A stretch of 19,508 bases of DNA from positions 35,224-54,731 of the forward strand of contig WRMX01000004.1 of the NCBI GenBank assembly GCA_009776905.1. Direction: 5' to 3'. The translations under genes were made by a program, and so were the position numbers. Below, one piece after another: positions 15,399 to 19,508 of the stretch. Under the pieces are notes generated by a model. That model saw nothing but the letters and a program-made list of their open reading frames with translations, was not told the DNA's origin and made no database searches. The stretch comes from Oscillospiraceae bacterium (GTDB lineage Bacteria > Bacillota > Clostridia > Oscillospirales > Oscillospiraceae). Every line of letters starts with the position of its first letter. The first letter of the stretch is position 1.

Positions 15399-17303
15399 TC
15401 AACTGAACAGGTTCAAAAGGCGGTCCCAAAAATTAAGCAGTCTCTCCTCGGATTGGTAAACAACATCGACCTTCGGTTTCGAAATCCCCTCCGTCACAAA
15501 CACAAATTGCACGAAATTGATGTTATCATTCCTGCCGGACGCGAACGAAACCGCCTCAAAATCGCCGCCCTTATAATCGTCCAGCAGTTTATCGACTTCG
15601 CTGCGCACCAACTCCGGAATGTCGGCAGACTCATCCGCCATTCTGGACGTGCCATCATGGATCTCCGCTATGCCGTCAAGCATCGCCGTCGTGCCGCTGC
15701 TCAACCCCGCAATGCCGCTGTCGATGCCGGCATAGCCATCCGAAAGGGCGCTTATGCCTTGCAAATAGGCGACAAGCCCCTCATGGAAGACCTGATATGA
15801 GCCTGAAAGCTGAGAAATGCTGTCCGCCAACAAGCGTATCTGACCAATTGAATCATTGCCATCGCTGCCGGACAAAACGCTGTTTATCTGCGTTGCGATG
15901 CCACGCAACGATGATGATATAGTCCCAATTGAAGGCGCCAACGTATCAAGGGTCACCGTCACGGAGGCAAACGCGGCCTTAACCTGCGCATATGTAGCTT
16001 TAACAGTCATGGCGGCGGCATAACTGTCCGTTAGGTCGCCCAGCAACCGGCGCTCGTCTTCGTCCGCTTTTGCATATAAACCATACAGCCCCTCTTCGCT
16101 GATTTGGATGTCAGGAATGCCCATGAGCGCCCCATCCAGCGCGAAATAGGCCTGCGCATATCCTTCCCGCAATTGAAGGATGCCGCCATAAACCTGGTCC
16201 AGCCCGTCAGCGAGGCTCGTGAGACCTGTCGGCAGCAAAGCCAGCTCCGAAATGGGCGAATCCTCCGCAGTTCCGTTTATCGATCCAAGCGCGCTGGAAA
16301 TTTGAGCCAATGCGCCCTGCATCTGCGCGGACGCCTCGGCCAATTCCCCAGTGTTCTCCCCCAGTTGCATGAGTCCATCGGCAAAGCCTGCGGAACCTGT
16401 TTTTAAGGCAGTAGCGCCCTCGGCCATTATTGCGACATTGCTTTGGAGCAGCCCGATGCCTGCGTTCAACGTTTCGATTGCATCCGTGAGTTGGACAAAA
16501 TCGCCGAGCATGTCATCGACATCAAGCATGTTCATGCTTAAATTCATGTTGAAAGGTACTGCGGACACCTCAATCCCCGCCATTTCAAAATCTTCCGCAT
16601 CAAAAACAACGGAAATGTCAGCATCACTTCCCGGCAGCACGGTGAACACAAGCATACGGTTTTTTCCTACATTCGCAGCCGTTGCATCGGGTGCGACTAT
16701 GTTCTTGCATTTATACATATCCAGCGTTAGCGTGATCTGCTGCATGTAATTATTATAGAAGGTCTCCTCGATTGCTCCATTTTTAGTTGTTTTTATGCGA
16801 ATCTCAATCTTGCCTGATTTTCCCGCGAGGTCATCCGGCTGCGTCCGCGCGCCATCGAGCGAGAAGCCGATGTCATATATCCAAGGCACATCCTTGCCGG
16901 CAAGGTAGCCCTGATAGAAAAACTCTTTACTGTCCGTCCACGCGGATGCTTCGCCGCCGGATATGGCAATCGGCTGCAAGTCGGTCAAATTAACCACTGC
17001 GGTATAGTCCCCATAATCGATAAAGGCTCCGCTTCCCTCGAATGTGAAGTGGTTTACGACATAAATATTTTGCACCTCTCCGGCGCTATCAAGGCGGGCA
17101 TAGACGACCTCGTCCTTTTGCGGCATCCCCGCAGACCCGCTTCGCGGGAGCGAATTGACTGAGGCGGGCGATGTGCCCGCGCCGGTAGTATATGCCCTGT
17201 CGCTATTCGTGCTGTCGCTGCCTGCGGGGAGCGAAGTAGTGCACAAACCTACGGCGAGCGCGATAATCAGCGCAACAGTTATGATTCTGCTTTTTGTTCT
17301 CAT
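15399..17303 (-). CDS. Exported heptad-repeat protein (YhgE/Pip-like, X-X-X-L-X-X-G repeats), partner of MMPL exporter
   Basis: This 634-residue protein has an N-terminal signal peptide or membrane anchor (RIITVALIIALAVGL). A beta-rich region of about 220 residues follows, then a long region from about residue 265 with repeats of the Leu-x-x-Gly type spaced about seven residues apart (FADGLMQLGENTGEL, LADGLDQVYGGILQL, LSDGYAGIDSGIAGLSSG). Such repeats mark the extracellular parts of YhgE/Pip-type proteins. Unlike YhgE itself it has no C-terminal membrane block; it ends in a short amphipathic stretch, LLNFWDRLLNLF. I chose the ATG at 17303 because GGAGG lies ten bases upstream. The ATG at 17327 would place that site inside the reading frame. 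It follows the MMPL gene closely and likely works outside the cell with that pump. The exact function is unknown. Confidence 0.82.
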   Translation of the reverse strand: MRTKSRIITVALIIALAVGLCTTSLPAGSDSTNSDRAYTTGAGTSPASVNSLPRSGSAGMPQKDEVVYARLDSAGEVQNIYVVNHFTFEGSGAFIDYGDYTAVVNLTDLQPIAISGGEASAWTDSKEFFYQGYLAGKDVPWIYDIGFSLDGARTQPDDLAGKSGKIEIRIKTTKNGAIEETFYNNYMQQITLTLDMYKCKNIVAPDATAANVGKNRMLVFTVLPGSDADISVVFDAEDFEMAGIEVSAVPFNMNLSMNMLDVDDMLGDFVQLTDAIETLNAGIGLLQSNVAIMAEGATALKTGSAGFADGLMQLGENTGELAEASAQMQGALAQISSALGSINGTAEDSPISELALLPTGLTSLADGLDQVYGGILQLREGYAQAYFALDGALMGIPDIQISEEGLYGLYAKADEDERRLLGDLTDSYAAAMTVKATYAQVKAAFASVTVTLDTLAPSIGTISSSLRGIATQINSVLSGSDGNDSIGQIRLLADSISQLSGSYQVFHEGLVAYLQGISALSDGYAGIDSGIAGLSSGTTAMLDGIAEIHDGTSRMADESADIPELVRSEVDKLLDDYKGGDFEAVSFASGRNDNINFVQFVFVTEGISKPKVDVVYQSEERLLNFWDRLLNLFS

Positions 17304-17325
17304 TGATGAAATACCTCCGTGGCTC

Positions 17326-17349
17326 ATTGCTTAATTGCTTAATTGCTTA
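17326..17349. repeat. Three perfect tandem copies of an 8-bp unit across a gene junction
   Basis: ATTGCTTA occurs three times head to tail (17326-17333, 17334-17341, 17342-17349). It covers the last codons and the stop of the MMPL gene (coding K-Q-L-S-N) and the gap before the heptad-repeat gene. The unit length is not a multiple of three, so gain or loss of a unit would change the C-terminal tail and the intergenic spacing. Confidence 0.85.
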
Positions 17350-19367
17350 ATGTTCGTTCTATTGAATCTATCAAAAAAGGTTAATACAGCCGGCAAGAAT
17401 ACCAACACCATCAGCATCGACAGCAGCGTGCCCCTCCCGAGCAGCATCCCGATATCATTGACTATCGGAATAGACGATGTGGAGGCCAGCGTAAAGCCCG
17501 CAGTAGCAAGTATGGCCGCCGACACCAATATCGAACGGAATGAGTCCCCCAACGCTTTGTGAATGGCATCGCTTAAAGGCATGCTCCGTTTGTTGCGAGT
17601 ATATGCCACTGTCAATAAAATTGCATAGTCGACCGTGGCGCCAAGCTGCACCGTGTTTAACACGAGATAGCCTATGTAGCTGATCGATGTCCCCGTAAAA
17701 AACGGTATGGACAAATTGATCCATATGGCGGCCTCGATCGTGAATAAGAGCAACAACGGGCGCAGCGCTGACTTGAAAGTAATGACAAGGACCATGAATA
17801 TCGCCGCAATGGCGATTATGTTCGTTATGCGGTTGTCTTTTTGCACAATGTTTTTGATGTCATATATGTTCACGCTTTGCCCTGCCGAGTATGCCTCAAA
17901 GGGATAATGCCTTTCTGCGGCGGCGGTAATCTGCTCCACCGCCTCGAATGCAATGCCCCCCTCTGTGGGCGCGTCGACGGAAACTATGATGCGCGCAAGG
18001 TTTTCAGAATAAAACTGCCCCGAGACCGCGCTGCCAAGGAATTCCGGGGGGATTCCGGACCCGACAGTATTAACATATGATGCGACCGATAAGACATATG
18101 GCAGCTCAAGTATGTCAGAGCATAATAGCTCCTCTCTCGCTGCATCCCCGCGTGGCACCAATAGCACCATCGTGGTCGGGTCTTCTTCCGGCGCTGCCGC
18201 ATCGAAGCTGCGTGTCTGTGCCGCGCTGAGGTATCCATATAAAAAATCCGTTCGCGACTGGCCAAGGAAACAGGGTATTATTATAACAGCGACTATTGCC
18301 ACGACAGGAATCGCCGCGCGGCGCAACATGTTATGAATATTGGCAAATGCTGGAACGATCCCGCGGTGCCGCGTCTTGTCGATCGCCTTATATGCGCATA
18401 TCGTTAGCGCGGGCAAGAACACGATTACCGATATGAAGCTGAATACAATGCCTTTCGCAAGATTCAGGCCCAAATCCGCTCCGATGCGAAAATCCATGAA
18501 CACCAGAGCCAGGAAACCAAACAGCGTCGTTGATGCGCTGGCTGCAACAGTCGAAAAACTGTCCTTGACCGCTTTGCGCATGGCATCGTCCACGTCGAGG
18601 CCGGACTCTCTGTGTTCGCTAAAGCTGTGCAAGAGAAAAATTGCGTAATCCAACGATACCGCAAGCTGAAGGATGGGCGTAACGGAGTTTGTGACGAAGC
18701 TGACGCTGCCCAAAAACGCATTCGTGCCCATGTTAATGAGAACTGACATGCCGATCGCCGCAAGGAAGAGCAATGGCTCTATCCACGAGGATGTGGAAAG
18801 GAGCAGAATCAACACAATGACAGGAACAAGAATGAGCATCGCTTGCAAGACTTCGCTTGTCGCTGCCGATTGCATGAATTCGATGTCGGCCGCTTCTCCC
18901 GTGACAGTTCCCTCGCTGCCGACGAGCGTCCGGATCTGTCGAATGGCTTCCCGCTCGAAGCCCTTTTCTATTACGGCGCTATATCGAGCGGTCTCGCCAA
19001 TATAATATTCCTCGACAATGGTTTTGTCCATCATTTCTATCGGCCGGGTCAAATCTACGATGTCGTCGAGCCATATGACGCTGATGATGTGCGCGCATGA
19101 TTGCAGCTCTTGCTTCATTTCGCGGGCTTCCATCAGCGATATGCCGTCGATTGTCACTATGGCGTTTGGTATTGCATCGGCGAATTCCGCGTCAAGCATT
19201 TTGAGGGCTATCGTCGATTGCGCGTCCGGCGGCAGGTAGTCGGTCATGTCATAATTGACTTGGACTGTGAAGTACAGAAGGGCGCAGATTGCGGCTATTG
19301 CGGCAAAGAGGGCAATGATTGCTTTCCTGCGTCGTATTATGTTGCTTGCAAATCGTTCCATATTCAT
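17331..19367 (-). CDS. MMPL/RND family transporter
   Basis: This 678-residue membrane protein is built as a repeat of two halves: one N-terminal helix, an extracellular loop of about 150 residues, then five helices, and the same again. The proton-relay Asp-Tyr pairs typical of MMPL proteins are in LQLAVSLDYAIFLLHSFSEHR and VQLGATVDYAILLTVAYTRNKR. The N-terminal half also carries the family's NYDMTDYLPPDA after helix 1. Members export lipids, hydrophobic compounds or peptides using the proton gradient; the cargo here is unknown. The ATG at 19367 has only a weak ribosome binding site, and another ATG lies six bases on (19361), so the exact start is uncertain. Only 27 bases separate its stop from the heptad-repeat gene, implying an operon. 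No regulator gene is visible before the window ends. Confidence 0.92.
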   Translation of the reverse strand: MNMERFASNIIRRRKAIIALFAAIAAICALLYFTVQVNYDMTDYLPPDAQSTIALKMLDAEFADAIPNAIVTIDGISLMEAREMKQELQSCAHIISVIWLDDIVDLTRPIEMMDKTIVEEYYIGETARYSAVIEKGFEREAIRQIRTLVGSEGTVTGEAADIEFMQSAATSEVLQAMLILVPVIVLILLLSTSSWIEPLLFLAAIGMSVLINMGTNAFLGSVSFVTNSVTPILQLAVSLDYAIFLLHSFSEHRESGLDVDDAMRKAVKDSFSTVAASASTTLFGFLALVFMDFRIGADLGLNLAKGIVFSFISVIVFLPALTICAYKAIDKTRHRGIVPAFANIHNMLRRAAIPVVAIVAVIIIPCFLGQSRTDFLYGYLSAAQTRSFDAAAPEEDPTTMVLLVPRGDAAREELLCSDILELPYVLSVASYVNTVGSGIPPEFLGSAVSGQFYSENLARIIVSVDAPTEGGIAFEAVEQITAAAERHYPFEAYSAGQSVNIYDIKNIVQKDNRITNIIAIAAIFMVLVITFKSALRPLLLLFTIEAAIWINLSIPFFTGTSISYIGYLVLNTVQLGATVDYAILLTVAYTRNKRSMPLSDAIHKALGDSFRSILVSAAILATAGFTLASTSSIPIVNDIGMLLGRGTLLSMLMVLVFLPAVLTFFDRFNRTNIKQLSN

Positions 19368-19395
19368 ACACCGAGTTACAATTCACGCCCGGTGA

Positions 19396-19500
19396 GGTAG
19401 ACGTTTATTTTGCTTCCGACCGCGTAGCAAGGAAGCGGAGCGGCGCGAATATGCGCATGGATGCGCATCTGAGCGATAAGGAAGCAAAAAAACGTCTGCC
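19396..19500. repeat. Long-armed inverted repeat upstream of the MMPL gene, with nested palindromes
   Basis: The arm at 19396-19417 (begins GGTAGACGTTT, ends TTGCTTCC) is nearly the reverse complement of 19480-19500 (begins GGAAGCAAA, ends ACGTCTGCC), about 20 pairs with one bulge or mismatch near the A/T run. The 62-base interior holds two copies of the palindrome ATGCGCAT (19451-19458, 19461-19468). No open frame of note lies here. No clear promoter for the MMPL gene was seen in the final 140 bases. The element may be part of that gene's leader or the end of the next gene's transcript. Confidence 0.6.
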
Positions 19501-19508
19501 GAGCGCAA

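Noticed and set aside
17304..17327. Earlier ATG for the heptad-repeat protein
   Set aside because: The GGAGG site for the later ATG would fall inside its first codons, and the later start gives a clean signal sequence.
19451..19468. Possible CRISPR or iteron-like array from the ATGCGCAT copies
   Set aside because: Only two copies 10 bases apart, and the unit is a simple palindrome; not an array.

Overview
The window looks like chromosome from an anaerobic, low-to-middle GC bacterium, most likely a Bacillota (Clostridia-type) lineage. The case rests on near-consensus housekeeping promoters, strong GGAGG ribosome binding sites, an oxygen-labile glycyl radical enzyme, a clostridial-type MutL/GlmL protein, a lipoprotein solute-binding protein with a long Ser/Asn/Gly linker, and an MMPL pump paired with a heptad-repeat protein. 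No tRNA, rRNA, CRISPR array, transposase or phage gene was seen. Genes cover almost the whole window and all show family-typical lengths. Species cannot be named from the sequence alone.

Layout, left to right. (1) 1-2340, minus strand: mgtE, a Mg2+ channel/transporter gene, followed by the N-terminal half of a MATE efflux gene that runs off the left edge. mgtE has a 5' leader of about 240 nt that ends in a clear intrinsic terminator just before its ribosome binding site, so it looks like an attenuation-type riboswitch. The aptamer does not match the M-box pattern I know. (2) 2343-5447, plus strand: a two-gene operon with a dCMP-deaminase-like protein and a glycyl radical enzyme of the dehydratase/lyase type, joined with no gap and followed by a perfect 13-bp hairpin. 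No activating enzyme is present. The promoters of (1) and (2) are back to back, with -35 boxes 3 bp apart. (3) 5497-12648, minus strand: a five-gene operon from a perfect-consensus promoter. It encodes a lipoprotein sugar-type binding protein, a permease, a double ATPase, a second permease and an Old-Yellow-Enzyme/Fe-S/FAD reductase. The plain reading is uptake of a small organic solute followed by flavin- and Fe-S-dependent reduction or oxidation inside the cell. (4) 12735-15333, minus strand: a REC-HD-GYP response regulator and a GlmL/MutL-type ATPase, probably cotranscribed and possibly reading into (3). (5) 15344-19367, minus strand: an MMPL/RND-type exporter and an exported heptad-repeat protein, closed by an intrinsic terminator. 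The last 140 bases hold an inverted repeat with nested small palindromes and no gene.

The parts most worth a second look are the unassigned mgtE leader, the deaminase/glycyl-radical pair without an activase, the transporter-reductase operon (whose reductase has Trp where the family normally has its catalytic Tyr), and the GlmL gene with no cobalamin mutase beside it. All functional statements come from reading motifs by eye. No database search was possible.
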